A DNA stretch of 64,000 nt from Nitrospirota bacterium (GTDB lineage Bacteria > Nitrospirota > Thermodesulfovibrionia > UBA6902): NCBI GenBank assembly GCA_016234115.1, contig JACRHD010000008.1, forward strand, positions 1-64,000. Reading direction: 5' to 3'. A program made the translations under genes and the position numbers. Numbering within the stretch: the stretch's first letter is position 1; each line of letters opens with the position of its first letter. Below the pieces are notes generated by a model. The model was given only the letters and a program-made list of their open reading frames with translations, was not told the DNA's origin and made no database searches. Below, in pieces: positions 17,632 to 26,236 of this stretch.

Positions 17632-18040
17632 ATTTTTCGTGACACTGCCTGCAGCTTTCCTCTACAGAATTTGAAGCGCTTTCAGCGGCATCGGCGTCTC
17701 CGGTTTTGATTGCGTCAGTTAATTTTATTACTTCTTCTCTAAAGGCATTGGATTGTTCAATAAACTGCTGTTTGTCCCTGTTCTTGTGGAGCTTAAAGTT
17801 GTTAATGTCTGCAGATTTATTGATGATAGTATCAACCGCAATGCCGGCATCTTTAAAATTTTTCTCATCAAGGGCTTTTTTACAGACTTTCCATTGCTTG
17901 CCGATTGTCGACATTGCCAAGTGCTGCTTTTTCATTTCAGGATTTACTGAATGGACTGCATGTTTATGTGAAGATGTTCCGGCTATGACGACACTGCTGC
18001 CGAACAAAATCAAAATAATAATCAAGTTAGCCGATTTCAT
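17624..18040 (-). CDS. Cytochrome c'-type (class II) c-type cytochrome
   Basis: 138 residues. Start set at 18040, where a GGAGG lies ~10 bp upstream and a signal peptide (MKSANLIIILILFGSSVVIAG) begins; a longer frame to 18100 runs into cusA. The single heme motif CRQCH sits five residues from the C-terminus, preceded by four amphipathic helices, as in class II cytochromes (c' / c556), with His as axial ligand. Exported to the periplasm. Its start overlaps the cusA 3' end by 14 nt, making it the last gene of the metal efflux operon. A role in periplasmic electron transfer or copper/NO stress is inference from context. Confidence 0.85.
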   Translation of the reverse strand: MKSANLIIILILFGSSVVIAGTSSHKHAVHSVNPEMKKQHLAMSTIGKQWKVCKKALDEKNFKDAGIAVDTIINKSADINNFKLHKNRDKQQFIEQSNAFREEVIKLTDAIKTGDADAAESASNSVEESCRQCHEKFR

Positions 18041-21000
18041 TTTTTTTAAACCTCCGTCCCTTCCAAAGCATATAAATTGCAGGGTATATGATGAGTTCAA
18101 GTATCGTCGAGGTGACGACGCCTCCGACCATCGGGGCGGCTATGCGCTTCATGACGTCGGAACCCGCGCCGTGGCTGAACATGATAGGAATAAGTCCGGC
18201 GAGGATTACGCTTACCGTCATAATCTTCGGTCTGATTCTTTTTACGGCGCCGTACATTATCGCGTCCTTCAGGTCACCTATAGTATTCAGTTTCCCTTCG
18301 GATTTCCATTTCTCATAGGCGAGCTCAAGATAAAGGAGCATTACGACACCGGTCTCTGCGTCTAATCCGGCAAGCGCAATTATGCCGACCCACACGGCAA
18401 TGCTCATATTGTAGTTGAGAAGATATAAAAACCAGAAGGAGCCGACAAGGGAAAACGGCACGGCAAGCAGGACTATCATTGTCTTTGCGACTGATTTTGT
18501 GTTGAGAAATATAAGGACGAAGATAATGAGCGCCGTTAACGGGATGACCATCTTCAGCCTTTCCTGCGTTTTGACAAGGTATTCATACTCGCCGCTCCAT
18601 TCGAGGCGGTAGCCTTCAGGCACTTTGACCGCCTGTGAAACGTGATGCTTTGCCTCCTCAACGTAACCTCCGACATCGCGTCCTGAAAAGTCAATGTAGA
18701 CGTATGCCGCCAAGAGGCCTTCTTCGCTCTTTATCGCGGTAGGACCTTTGACGATCTTTATATCGACAAGCTCGCCAAGAGGGACCTGTAACGAGTCAGG
18801 AGTTGAGAGTTGAGAGTTGAGAGTTGAAGAAGAGCCCATTCCTCCTGCCCCTTGCCCCATGACCCTTGCCCCTTGCCCCATCACCGGCACAAGGACTCTC
18901 TTTAATTTTTCTATAGTATCTCGCAGCTCTCTCGAATACCTGATATTTACCGTATATCTCTCTCTTCCTTCAATAGTGGTGGTCACCGGCATTCCGCCGA
19001 CAGCCGTCTGCACCACCTCCTGAATGTCGTCGACATTGATCCCGTATCTCGCGGCCTCTGCCCGCCTTATATTGAAATCCAGAAAATATCCTGTGGTCAC
19101 CCTTTCCGCATAGGCGCTGCGGGTGCCCTTGATGTCCTTTACAACGTTTTCAATCTCCATCCCTATCCGCTCAATCTCTTCAATATTGGGGCCCATGACC
19201 TTGATCCCGACCGGCGTCCTTATGCCTGTGGAAAGCATGTCGATGCGCGCCTTGATCGGCATAGTGAAGGAATTGGCAACGCCGGGTATGGACAAGGCAT
19301 CGTTCAATTCATTCTTCAATCCCTCTATTGTCATACCTTCACGCCATTCGGATTCAGGCTTTAAATTTATCACGGTCTCAAACATCTCAAGGGGCGCCGG
19401 GTCTGTCGCGGTCTCGGCCCTGCCCGCCTTGCCGAATACCTGCGAGACCTCGGGGACCTGCTTTATTAATTTGTCCTGAAGCTGTATAAGCTTCGATACC
19501 TCCGATATGGATGCGGCAGGCACGGTGACAGGCATGTAAAAAAGCGTCCCTTCATAGAGAGGGGGCATGAATTCGGTGCCGAGCTTTAAATACGGATAAG
19601 CGGTCAGCGCCATAATTATTATTGCAATGACAATAACAAGCTTTTTAAAGCGCAGGGCAAGAGCGGCTACAGGTCCGTATAGTTTGTGAAGGATTGTGCT
19701 GATGGGATGTCTTTCTTCCGGATATATCAGGAACAAATATTTGATGACCGGCAATTTGCTCAATACAGGTATCCTGTCATGAATAAATATTGTCATGAGG
19801 ACCGGAGTAATGGTCACCGCGAGGAATGAAGAAAAAAGCATAGCAAAGGTCTTTGTGTATGCCAGCGGCTTGAACAATCTTCCTGCCTGCGCCTGAAGAG
19901 TAAACACGGGAAGGAACCCGACTGTGATGACGAGCAGTGAAAAGAACAGTGATGGGCCGACTTCTTTCGCGGCTTCGATTATTACATCGGTGCGGTTTCC
20001 GGGTCTGCCGTCATGTTCCCATTCTTCTAATTTCTTATGCGCATTCTCAACCATTATGATTGACGCATCGACCATTGCTCCGATTGCAATAGCGATGCCG
20101 CTCAGGCTCATGATATTTGAAGTTACTCCCAGATAATACATGCATATAAACGAGATGATTATCGCTATCGGGAGTGTCAGTATGACAACAAGGGCGCTGG
20201 GTAGATGAAACAGGAAGATGATGCATACTGCGCTCACGGCGATTGAAAGCCTTATGATCTCCTCTTTGAGCGTGTCGATAGAACGGTGAATGAGATCAGA
20301 CCTGTCATAGGTCGTGACGATCTTCATTCCCTTTGGAAGGCTCGGCTCAATATCGTTTTTGATCTTCTCCTTGACCCTCTCGATAACATTGAGGACATTC
20401 TCGCCGAAACGCACAACAACGATGCCGCCTGCCACCTCGCCTTTTCCGTCAAGCTCTGCAATTCCTCTTCTTATCTCCGGGCCGATTTGCACATTGGCAA
20501 TATCTTTCAAAAAGACGGGGGTCCCGATTCCATTGGTCGCTACAGGGACATTTTTCAGGTCATCGAGTGTTTTTATATACCCTCTTCCCCTGATCATGTA
20601 CTCGATGCCGGAGAATTCCAGCACCCTTCCCTCAACGTCCCGGTTGCTCTTTTTAATCGCCTCCATGACGGTTGTTATCGGGATGTTGTAGGCAAGAAGC
20701 CTGTTGGGGTCTACGGTGACCTGATACTGCTTTACAAAGCCGCCGATGCTCGCCACCTGCGATACACCGGGGACGCTTTCGAGCGCAAGCTTTATGTTGT
20801 AGTCCTGGACCGACCTGAGATTTGAAAGGTCATACTGCCCTGTCTCGTCAACCACGGCATACGAGAAACCCCAGCCTACGCTTGTGGCGTCGGGGCCTAA
20901 CACAGGGTTTGCGTCGGCAGGGAGCTTGCTTTTTACCGCCTGAAGGTATTCCAAAACCCTGCTTCTGGCCCAGTAGATATCGGTGCCTTCCTCAAATATC

Positions 21001-21284
21001 GCATAAATAAAAGAAGTGCCCAAGAAGGAAAAGCCGCGTACGACCTGGACCTTCGGCGCCGCGAGGAGGGTCGATGTTATAGGATAGGTTATCTGGTCTT
21101 CAATAAGGTCAGGGCTTCTGCCGGGCCATTCCGTAAAGATAATTACCTGCGTGTCGCTAAGGTCGGGGATGGCGTCAAGCGGAGTTTGCTTTAATGCCCA
21201 GTATCCCCAAATGCAAAGAAACCCGACAAGCAGAAAAATTATAAACTTGTTCCTTGCGCTGTATTCGATTATTTTGGCTATCAT
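18027..21284 (-). CDS. cusA: Heavy-metal RND efflux pump, CusA/CzcA family
   Basis: 1085 residues. Inner-membrane proton-driven pump of the HME-RND class, with the usual 12 membrane helices and two large periplasmic loops. Family signatures are DLSDTQVIIFTEWPGRSP near the N-terminus, the TM4 stretch GAMVDASIIMVENAH with the proton-relay Asp, and the second-half GLDAETGVVMLLY. Met-rich positions suggest Cu/Ag, but Zn/Co cannot be excluded. About 30 residues (roughly 799-830: repeated MGQGAR-VMGQGAGGMG, then SSSTLNSQLSTPDS) are low-complexity and absent from the normal family alignment at this point (before PLGELVDIK). They are encoded by a repeat block (18793-18890). It is in the operon with cusB, cusC and the FixH-like gene. 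Confidence 0.95.
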   Translation of the reverse strand: MIAKIIEYSARNKFIIFLLVGFLCIWGYWALKQTPLDAIPDLSDTQVIIFTEWPGRSPDLIEDQITYPITSTLLAAPKVQVVRGFSFLGTSFIYAIFEEGTDIYWARSRVLEYLQAVKSKLPADANPVLGPDATSVGWGFSYAVVDETGQYDLSNLRSVQDYNIKLALESVPGVSQVASIGGFVKQYQVTVDPNRLLAYNIPITTVMEAIKKSNRDVEGRVLEFSGIEYMIRGRGYIKTLDDLKNVPVATNGIGTPVFLKDIANVQIGPEIRRGIAELDGKGEVAGGIVVVRFGENVLNVIERVKEKIKNDIEPSLPKGMKIVTTYDRSDLIHRSIDTLKEEIIRLSIAVSAVCIIFLFHLPSALVVILTLPIAIIISFICMYYLGVTSNIMSLSGIAIAIGAMVDASIIMVENAHKKLEEWEHDGRPGNRTDVIIEAAKEVGPSLFFSLLVITVGFLPVFTLQAQAGRLFKPLAYTKTFAMLFSSFLAVTITPVLMTIFIHDRIPVLSKLPVIKYLFLIYPEERHPISTILHKLYGPVAALALRFKKLVIVIAIIIMALTAYPYLKLGTEFMPPLYEGTLFYMPVTVPAASISEVSKLIQLQDKLIKQVPEVSQVFGKAGRAETATDPAPLEMFETVINLKPESEWREGMTIEGLKNELNDALSIPGVANSFTMPIKARIDMLSTGIRTPVGIKVMGPNIEEIERIGMEIENVVKDIKGTRSAYAERVTTGYFLDFNIRRAEAARYGINVDDIQEVVQTAVGGMPVTTTIEGRERYTVNIRYSRELRDTIEKLKRVLVPVMGQGARVMGQGAGGMGSSSTLNSQLSTPDSLQVPLGELVDIKIVKGPTAIKSEEGLLAAYVYIDFSGRDVGGYVEEAKHHVSQAVKVPEGYRLEWSGEYEYLVKTQERLKMVIPLTALIIFVLIFLNTKSVAKTMIVLLAVPFSLVGSFWFLYLLNYNMSIAVWVGIIALAGLDAETGVVMLLYLELAYEKWKSEGKLNTIGDLKDAIMYGAVKRIRPKIMTVSVILAGLIPIMFSHGAGSDVMKRIAAPMVGGVVTSTILELIIYPAIYMLWKGRRFKKNEIG
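18793..18890. repeat. Low-complexity family-C insertion inside cusA
   Basis: On the plus strand the block reads AGTTGAGAGTTGAGAGTTGA, then tandem CCCCTTGCCCCATGACCCTTGCC-type units. The same kinds of units occur between genes at 30716-30750 and 58902-59058. It keeps the cusA frame and adds ~30 residues. Confidence 0.75.
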
Positions 21285-21294
21285 GCTTTATTGT

Positions 21295-21321
21295 GCAGGG
21301 CGGGTTTAAGCCCCGCCCCTA
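21295..21321. repeat. Family-D hairpin between cusB and cusA
   Basis: CAGGGCGGGTTTAAGCCCCGCCCCTAC forms a GC-rich stem around TTTAA, in the 42-bp gap between cusB and cusA. Related palindromes lie at 22650-22674 and, weaker, at 53515-53550 (GTAGGGGCAGGACCCCCGTGTCTGCCC-like). It could attenuate or stabilise the operon mRNA. Confidence 0.6.
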
Positions 21322-21326
21322 CCGGT

Positions 21327-22577
21327 TTAATGCTTATGCCCAAGCGGCTTAACTCCCTTCAACTGAGCCTCTGAATCAATGAGGAATGTGCCGGAAAAGG
21401 CCACCTTTTCGCCGGCCTTCAGCCCTTGAATGACTTCTGTCATTCCATCAGCCCTCAGTCCGGGCATAACTTCTCTCGGCTCAAAATAGCCTTCGCCTTT
21501 GTCCACATAAATTATCTGCCTTGTGCCGGTGTCGATTACCGCCTCATCGGGGATTACCAGTTTTTTGCCCATGTCGATCTTTATTTCTACATTTGTAAAC
21601 ATCTGCGGTTTAAGCTGCTCTGACGGATTGCGGAGAATGAACCTGACCTTTGCGGTCCTTGTCTCACCTGAAAGAGAAGGATAGATATAATCGATAGACG
21701 ACGGGAAGACTTTTCCTGAGAAATAGCTAAGGCTGATATTTGCCGCCTGTCCGACCTTTATAAAAGGCAGCTCGTACTCATAAATGTCGGCAATGACCCA
21801 GACAGTCGACAGATCGGCAAGGTCAAATAATTTTTCTCCGGGCATCACCTTCATACCCTGCACCGCCATCTTCTGAACAACGTATCCGCTCACGGGGCTG
21901 TATATTGTCAAGGTCCTTGCCGGGGTTGCTGTTTCTTCCATCTTTTTTATCTGTTCATCCGTAATGTCCCATAATTTCAGTCTCTGCCTCGCGGCCTCAA
22001 CCATTCTCCCGGCATCCCCGGAAAGCATAGCGCTGAGTGATTTATCGGAAAATCCCCCTGCTTCCCCCTTCTTTAAAGGGGGACTTAATTCCCCTCTATC
22101 AAGAGGGGTTAGGGGGGTGTCTTGTTTCGCCCACTTCAGAACATTTAAAAATTCCTGCTGAGTTGCCACAAGTTCGGGGCTGTATATCTCTGCGAGAGGC
22201 TCTCCCTTTTTCACATACCTGCCGGTGTAATCAACATGGAGCTTTTCAATCCACCCTTCAAATTTTGTATTGACAGTGGCAAGTCGTCTCTCATCATATT
22301 CAATACGCCCCACGGTCCTGATGATTTTTTGCATGGGCTTTGACGCAGCCTCGACCGTTTTAACGCCGATCAACTGCTGCTGCGCAGGTTCAATCTCCAC
22401 GGTAGGTGCCTCCTCCGCAGACTCCTCCTGCACGGCTTCAGGCTCCGCCTGTTTCTGCGACTTGGGGGTTTCTTTTACAGGGGCCTCATGCTGATGGACC
22501 TGAGAGTATGATGGTGTTTTAAGAAATAGAGACACACACATTACGAGTCCGAGAATTATTATTGTCCTGGTTTTCAT
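21327..22577 (-). CDS. cusB: RND periplasmic adaptor (membrane fusion protein), CusB-like
   Basis: 416 residues from the start at 22577, which has GGAGA upstream and begins a signal peptide (MKTRTIIILGLVMCVSLF); an upstream ATG at 22616 would put 13 charged residues before it. After a Pro/Glu-rich linker come the hairpin and barrel domains: RTVGRIEYDERRLATV, GWIEKLHVDYTGRYVKKGEPL, YSPVSGYVVQKMAVQGMKV, VWVIADIYEYEL and IPDEAVIDTG. It links the pump to the outer-membrane channel. Residues ~152-176 (TPLTPLDRGELSPPLKKGEAG) interrupt the alpha-helical hairpin and are encoded by a family-A repeat at 22051-22122. The 24-codon insertion keeps the frame. Confidence 0.92.
   Translation of the reverse strand: MKTRTIIILGLVMCVSLFLKTPSYSQVHQHEAPVKETPKSQKQAEPEAVQEESAEEAPTVEIEPAQQQLIGVKTVEAASKPMQKIIRTVGRIEYDERRLATVNTKFEGWIEKLHVDYTGRYVKKGEPLAEIYSPELVATQQEFLNVLKWAKQDTPLTPLDRGELSPPLKKGEAGGFSDKSLSAMLSGDAGRMVEAARQRLKLWDITDEQIKKMEETATPARTLTIYSPVSGYVVQKMAVQGMKVMPGEKLFDLADLSTVWVIADIYEYELPFIKVGQAANISLSYFSGKVFPSSIDYIYPSLSGETRTAKVRFILRNPSEQLKPQMFTNVEIKIDMGKKLVIPDEAVIDTGTRQIIYVDKGEGYFEPREVMPGLRADGMTEVIQGLKAGEKVAFSGTFLIDSEAQLKGVKPLGHKH
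22051..22122. repeat. Family-A repeat, copy A3, inside cusB
   Basis: AATCCCCCTGCTTCCCCCTT and its partner arms AAAGGGGGACTTAATTCCCC ... AAGAGGGGTTAGGGGGGT form a compact palindrome 72 bp long, that is 24 codons. Arms are the same as in the intergenic copies, but in the opposite order and without the A/T-rich spacer. Confidence 0.8.
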
Positions 22578-22626
22578 TTCTCCTTTTCTCCTTGCCCTCT
22601 GATCGTTTTCAGCCATTGTAGCGCCC

Positions 22627-23985
22627 TCATTTATTGGGGGCGGATTTTTCGTCAGGGTTTAACCCTGACGCTACGTTCACTGCCCCTACCGTCGTCAATG
22701 CTTCAAGCCGCGCAATCGCCTTTTCCCTCTCGGTAAACTGCTGCCAGTATAACAGCTCGAAATCAAGAAGAGCTTTCAGCCGGTTTATAACGGTCAGCGC
22801 TTCGATCTTCCCCACGACATAACCGGACAGCGCTGCCTCGAAGTCCTGATATGTCTTGGGAATCAAGGCATCCTTATACAACGGCATCAGTCTTTCGGAG
22901 ACCCTGAGCATGGAATAATTATCTTTGATTGCGGATGAAAGCATTAATTTCATCGATTGCAGTTCATGCTCCGCCTCTGAAAGCATGGATTTAGCTTCAA
23001 GAACGGCCTGGCGCTGTTTTGTTTTATAAAAGATTGGTACGTTAACAGTTGTTGTCAGTCCCCACATATCTTCAAAGAACCTGTTTTTTGCGAAGTAACT
23101 TGCGGTCACCGTGAAATCCGGGTAATATTCCTTCTCCATCATCCTGACCTTTGTCTCTGCTGAGTCGATCATCGCTTTCTGGGCCTTTATATCGGGAGAA
23201 TTTTCAGTTGCCGTTATGATCAATTCCTCCATATTACGGTCATATGATGACTGAGAGATATCCTGCGGTCTTCCGAGAGGGGAAGCCGCGTCCCTCCCGA
23301 CGGTTGCATTGAGCATTGCCTCCAGAGATTGAATCTTCTGTCTGAGCATCTCCTCTTTCTCGAGGAGCATGTATTTTTCCGTCTGGGCCATCAATACTTC
23401 CTGCTGCGGGGCCATCCCTGTTGAATACCTTGAAAGGGCGGCCTCTTCAATCCTTGAAAACAGCGCGACTCTGTCTTTTACAATATCCAGGTTTTTATAT
23501 GCAAAAAGCATATCATAATAGAACTCCTTGACTCTTGCAGTGGTCTTGAGCCTCAGAGCTTCGGTCATAGCCTTTACGCTCCCCGCATCCGTTGCGGCCA
23601 TCCGGGCTTTTAAGGGTAATTTGCCGGGAAAAGGGAACATCTGTGAAACAGAGAACATGAACTGTGAGTCCTGGGCCATTTCCTCATCAAAAGTGAACAG
23701 GTCCTTTACCCCGTCATTTTCATATCCGAACATGAACATAGGGTCAGGAAGGCTCTGCGCCTGAGGAATTCTGTATGCGGCGGACTTCTCTTTTGTCTCG
23801 GAAACAATGACGGCCTGATTGTTCCTCAGCGCCTCGTCAATAAGCTCCTGAAGCTTTAATTCATCGGCAAAGGAAGGAGCAGCAGAAAGTAAGCAGTAGA
23901 CAGTAAACAGCAGACAGTAAACGGCGCGTAATACAAAAATCCCCCGTGGTCCCCTTTTTTCAAAAGGGGACCACGGGGGATTCAT
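22627..23985 (-). CDS. cusC: Outer-membrane efflux channel, CusC/TolC family
   Basis: About 452 residues. OEP-type protein with two coiled-coil repeats: LQELIDEALRNNQAVIVSETKEK, RLKTTARVKEFYYDML, EEAALSRYSTGMAPQQEVLMAQTEKYML and, in the second repeat, RQAVLEAKSMLSEAEHELQS. It should form the trimeric duct of the CusA/B complex. I prefer the start at 23985 (AGGAG six bases upstream); 24009 and 24030 are in-frame alternatives, the last overlapping the upstream stop. The N-terminus is odd: MNPPWSPFEKRGPRGIF comes from a palindromic repeat and the hydrophobic core (VYCLLFTVYCLLSAA) from tandem CAGTAAACAG-type repeats. The last residues (VASGLNPDEK) come from a family-D palindrome. Confidence 0.9.
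   Translation of the reverse strand: MNPPWSPFEKRGPRGIFVLRAVYCLLFTVYCLLSAAPSFADELKLQELIDEALRNNQAVIVSETKEKSAAYRIPQAQSLPDPMFMFGYENDGVKDLFTFDEEMAQDSQFMFSVSQMFPFPGKLPLKARMAATDAGSVKAMTEALRLKTTARVKEFYYDMLFAYKNLDIVKDRVALFSRIEEAALSRYSTGMAPQQEVLMAQTEKYMLLEKEEMLRQKIQSLEAMLNATVGRDAASPLGRPQDISQSSYDRNMEELIITATENSPDIKAQKAMIDSAETKVRMMEKEYYPDFTVTASYFAKNRFFEDMWGLTTTVNVPIFYKTKQRQAVLEAKSMLSEAEHELQSMKLMLSSAIKDNYSMLRVSERLMPLYKDALIPKTYQDFEAALSGYVVGKIEALTVINRLKALLDFELLYWQQFTEREKAIARLEALTTVGAVNVASGLNPDEKSAPNK
22650..22674. repeat. Family-D palindrome in the 3' end of cusC
   Basis: CGTCAGGGTTTAACCCTGACG is a perfect palindrome with CTAC following. It is translated in cusC as part of SGLNPD. It lies 30-50 bp before the cusC stop and just upstream of a second GC-rich stretch. 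Confidence 0.7.
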
Positions 23986-24015
23986 TCTGACTCCTGACTC
24001 CTGACTCATGACTCC
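23885..24015. repeat. Composite repeat encoding the cusC N-terminus
   Basis: Three blocks run together. 23889-23922 holds tandem AGTAGACAGTAAACAGCAGACA units. 23939-23982 is a perfect hairpin with arms AATCCCCCGTGGTCCCCTTTT and complement. 23986-24015 holds tandem GACTCCTGACTCCTGACTCATG. All are translated as the signal peptide or its upstream leader. Confidence 0.8.
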
Positions 24016-24019
24016 TGAT

Positions 24020-24412
24020 TTATTGCGCATCTACGCTGAATTTCATCTTTGACGTCTTATCGGCTTTTGTTATCTTTACCTCAATACTCCATGAGCCCGA
24101 CATTGACAGGTTCATCTTACCTTTGTACTCGTTGCCATCAAGTGAGGTTTTTGCCTTGTAATTCATTGCAGGCATTCCGGGCATGGCGGGCATTGTATAT
24201 TCCACAACAACCTTTGCATCGGTCACATAGCCGCCTTTTGCGTCCTTGATCTCTACCACGATATTGTTATCGCCTACAACAGGCGGGTTCCTGTCAATCT
24301 TCACCGTCACGTCATAATCACCGGCCTTTTTCTTCACCTCGTAATCCTTTGCATAGGCGCTGCCGGTTATCAACAGGACTACTGATGCTGCAATTGCAAT
24401 CCATTTAATCAT
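24020..24412 (-). CDS. FixH/YtkA-like exported protein
   Basis: 130 residues. N-terminal signal peptide (MIKWIAIAASVVLLITGSAYA) followed by a small Ig-like beta domain of the FixH/YtkA type: YDVTVKIDRNPPVVGDN, VEIKDAKGGYV, then the Met-rich segment YTMPAMPGMPAMNY and a closing strand GSWSIEVKITKADK. The M-x-x-M-x-G-M-x-x-M arrangement is suited to Cu(I)/Ag(I) binding (inference). It is the first gene of the efflux operon and overlaps the longer possible start of cusC by 11 nt. Likely a periplasmic metal-handling or delivery protein for the CusCBA pump; CusF itself is a different fold. Confidence 0.8.
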   Translation of the reverse strand: MIKWIAIAASVVLLITGSAYAKDYEVKKKAGDYDVTVKIDRNPPVVGDNNIVVEIKDAKGGYVTDAKVVVEYTMPAMPGMPAMNYKAKTSLDGNEYKGKMNLSMSGSWSIEVKITKADKTSKMKFSVDAQ

Positions 24413-24694
24413 CTTGTTCCTCCTTGCTTGTCGCAGTTTTGTGTTAATTTTATAACATACTTTTTAATACAGTACAAGAAATATGTGAAAAAAATGTGAA
24501 CCGGGAAGCCGCATCATTCAAGAGTCCACCAACCCGTGCAGGCATTGCCCGGGAATCGTGGACGTAACCGTTAACGTGAATTTTATTGCACAATATGTCT
24601 ATTTATCATAACTGCCAAAGAGCTTCGGTATGTTAAAGTTGTTGTTTATTCATACCGATACGTATGTAACTCATAATTTGATAGGGAGCGTCGA
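24413..24694. promoter_or_regulatory. Divergent control region between efflux operon and MCP
   Basis: 282 bp between two divergent starts, noticeably A/T-rich near 24430-24500 and 24590-24690, where both promoters must lie. I see no clear metal-regulator dyad (CueR or CusR type) and no recognisable riboswitch. No ORF of merit. Confidence 0.4.
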
Positions 24695-26236
24695 ATGAAA
24701 ATTGTTACCTCGTTGAAAATCAGTATGGCTGTCCTTTTACTTTTTGCCTTGTCGAGTGCGGGGTCGGTATTTTTTCAGTTAAACCGGATGAAGCACGACA
24801 GTGTGATCGTCGATTATGCGGGCCGGCAGCAGGCCCTGTCGCAGAGGATAGCCGCCCTTTCTTCCCTGAAATATCAGGGCATCGATTCACAGGCAGAAAT
24901 GAACGAAAGCATAAAGACGCTCGATAAAATAATCGGCGGACTTATAAAGGGGGACCCGGAACTCCATCTGCCGAAGGTTACAAATGATGATTTTTCCAGT
25001 AAGATGACGGAGATCAACGGCTTATGGATCAAGTATAAGGAGACCGTCGGTAAGGCAATCGAGGGAGAGAACGTGCTTAACGACCTGTATTCGGACAGCC
25101 AGAATTTTCTTAAGGCAGCCGATGCGTCCGTCCTCATTGCGACTAAAATTATGGAAAAGAACGTAGGGACTTTAAAAATGATACAGGTCATAATTGTTCT
25201 TTTAAATCTGGGCCTGCTGGCAGCCATATTATTTAAAAGCCGGAAAAAGATCGCCGCCCCTTTATCGGAGCTTACCGAGAAGGTTGACATGATAGCTACC
25301 GGAAATTTGAAAATAGAAATAAAGGACAACGGAAATGACGAAATCGGTATTCTTGCAAAGGACATGAATAAAATGGTCGGTTCTTTCGGGCAAATGATAG
25401 GGGGGATTCTGACTTCCGCAGACATTGTTGTTTCGACAATGGACTCCTTGCAGAAAAATGCGGAAAAGGCGTCCGAAGGCGCCAAGAGCCAGTCAATGCA
25501 GGCAGAGCAGATAGCTGCAGCGGCGGAAGAAATGAGCCAGACGATAACAGGCATAGCGAGAAACGCGTCCGTCGCATCAGATACCTCTGCCGAAACCCTT
25601 CAGGCGGCTGAGGCCGGGAAGGAAATCGCCCAGGGAGCTGTTGATACCGTAGGCAAAGTTTTTTCTTCGACGCTTGAGCTTGCGGAAATGATAAAAAAAC
25701 TCAACAGCCGGACCTCCGAGATCGGTGATATAGTAACTGTTATTAACGAGATAGCGGACCAGACAAATCTCCTTGCGTTAAACGCCGCGATAGAAGCCGC
25801 CAGGGCCGGCGAGCAGGGAAGGGGGTTTGCGGTAGTGGCCGACGAAGTGAGAAAGCTTGCTGAAAAGACCATAAAAGCGACCTCCGAGATATCTGATAAA
25901 ATAGGCGCCGTACAATCGGAATCCGAGCAGACCATGCAGTCGATGGGAGAGGCCTCAGCGGAAGTAACAAAAGCGACTGATTACATCAGGGAAGTGGGAA
26001 ACTCCTTAAACCGCATCGTGGAGGCGGTCCAGGGGGTCAGGGACCAGATAACCCAGATTGCCGCTGCTGTGGAAGAACAGTCCGCGGCGTCGGAAGATGT
26101 CGCGCGGAACATTGAAAATACGTCAGGCATCGCAAAAGAGATGGAAAAGATGTCCGATGAGGTGATGTCCGAGGTAAATGCGTTGACCGCCGTAGCCGGG
26201 GAGCTGCGGAAATCAACGAGCGGGTTTAAGATATAA
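24695..26236 (+). CDS. Methyl-accepting chemotaxis protein with PilJ-type sensor
   Basis: 513 residues. TM1 about 10-28, TM2 about 158-177. The periplasmic domain begins with the type IV pilus MCP N-terminal motif [16 protein letters not shown], as in PilJ and NarX-like sensors. HAMP follows ([17 protein letters not shown]). The signalling hairpin tip reads [20 protein letters not shown], and [17 protein letters not shown] confirms the MCP class. The C-terminus ends with STSGFKI and has no NWETF-type CheR tether. Located directly before pilB/pilT/pilC, it may feed a Chp-type pathway controlling twitching, but no cheA or cheW is in the window. The gene has its own upstream region. Confidence 0.93.
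   Translation: MKIVTSLKISMAVLLLFALSSAGSVFFQLNRMKHDSVIVDYAGRQQALSQRIAALSSLKYQGIDSQAEMNESIKTLDKIIGGLIKGDPELHLPKVTNDDFSSKMTEINGLWIKYKETVGKAIEGENVLNDLYSDSQNFLKAADASVLIATKIMEKNVGTLKMIQVIIVLLNLGLLAAILFKSRKKIAAPLSELTEKVDMIATGNLKIEIKDNGNDEIGILAKDMNKMVGSFGQMIGGILTSADIVVSTMDSLQKNAEKASEGAKSQSMQAEQIAAAAEEMSQTITGIARNASVASDTSAETLQAAEAGKEIAQGAVDTVGKVFSSTLELAEMIKKLNSRTSEIGDIVTVINEIADQTNLLALNAAIEAARAGEQGRGFAVVADEVRKLAEKTIKATSEISDKIGAVQSESEQTMQSMGEASAEVTKATDYIREVGNSLNRIVEAVQGVRDQITQIAAAVEEQSAASEDVARNIENTSGIAKEMEKMSDEVMSEVNALTAVAGELRKSTSGFKI

Noticed and set aside
18041-18100. Longer start for the cytochrome c'
   Set aside because: It would place 20 non-signal residues before a good signal peptide and lies in cusA; a GGAGG precedes the start at 18040.
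19123-20825. Several plus-strand frames of 70-180 codons across cusA
   Set aside because: They are antisense shadows of the cusA frame with no start signals or domain similarity.
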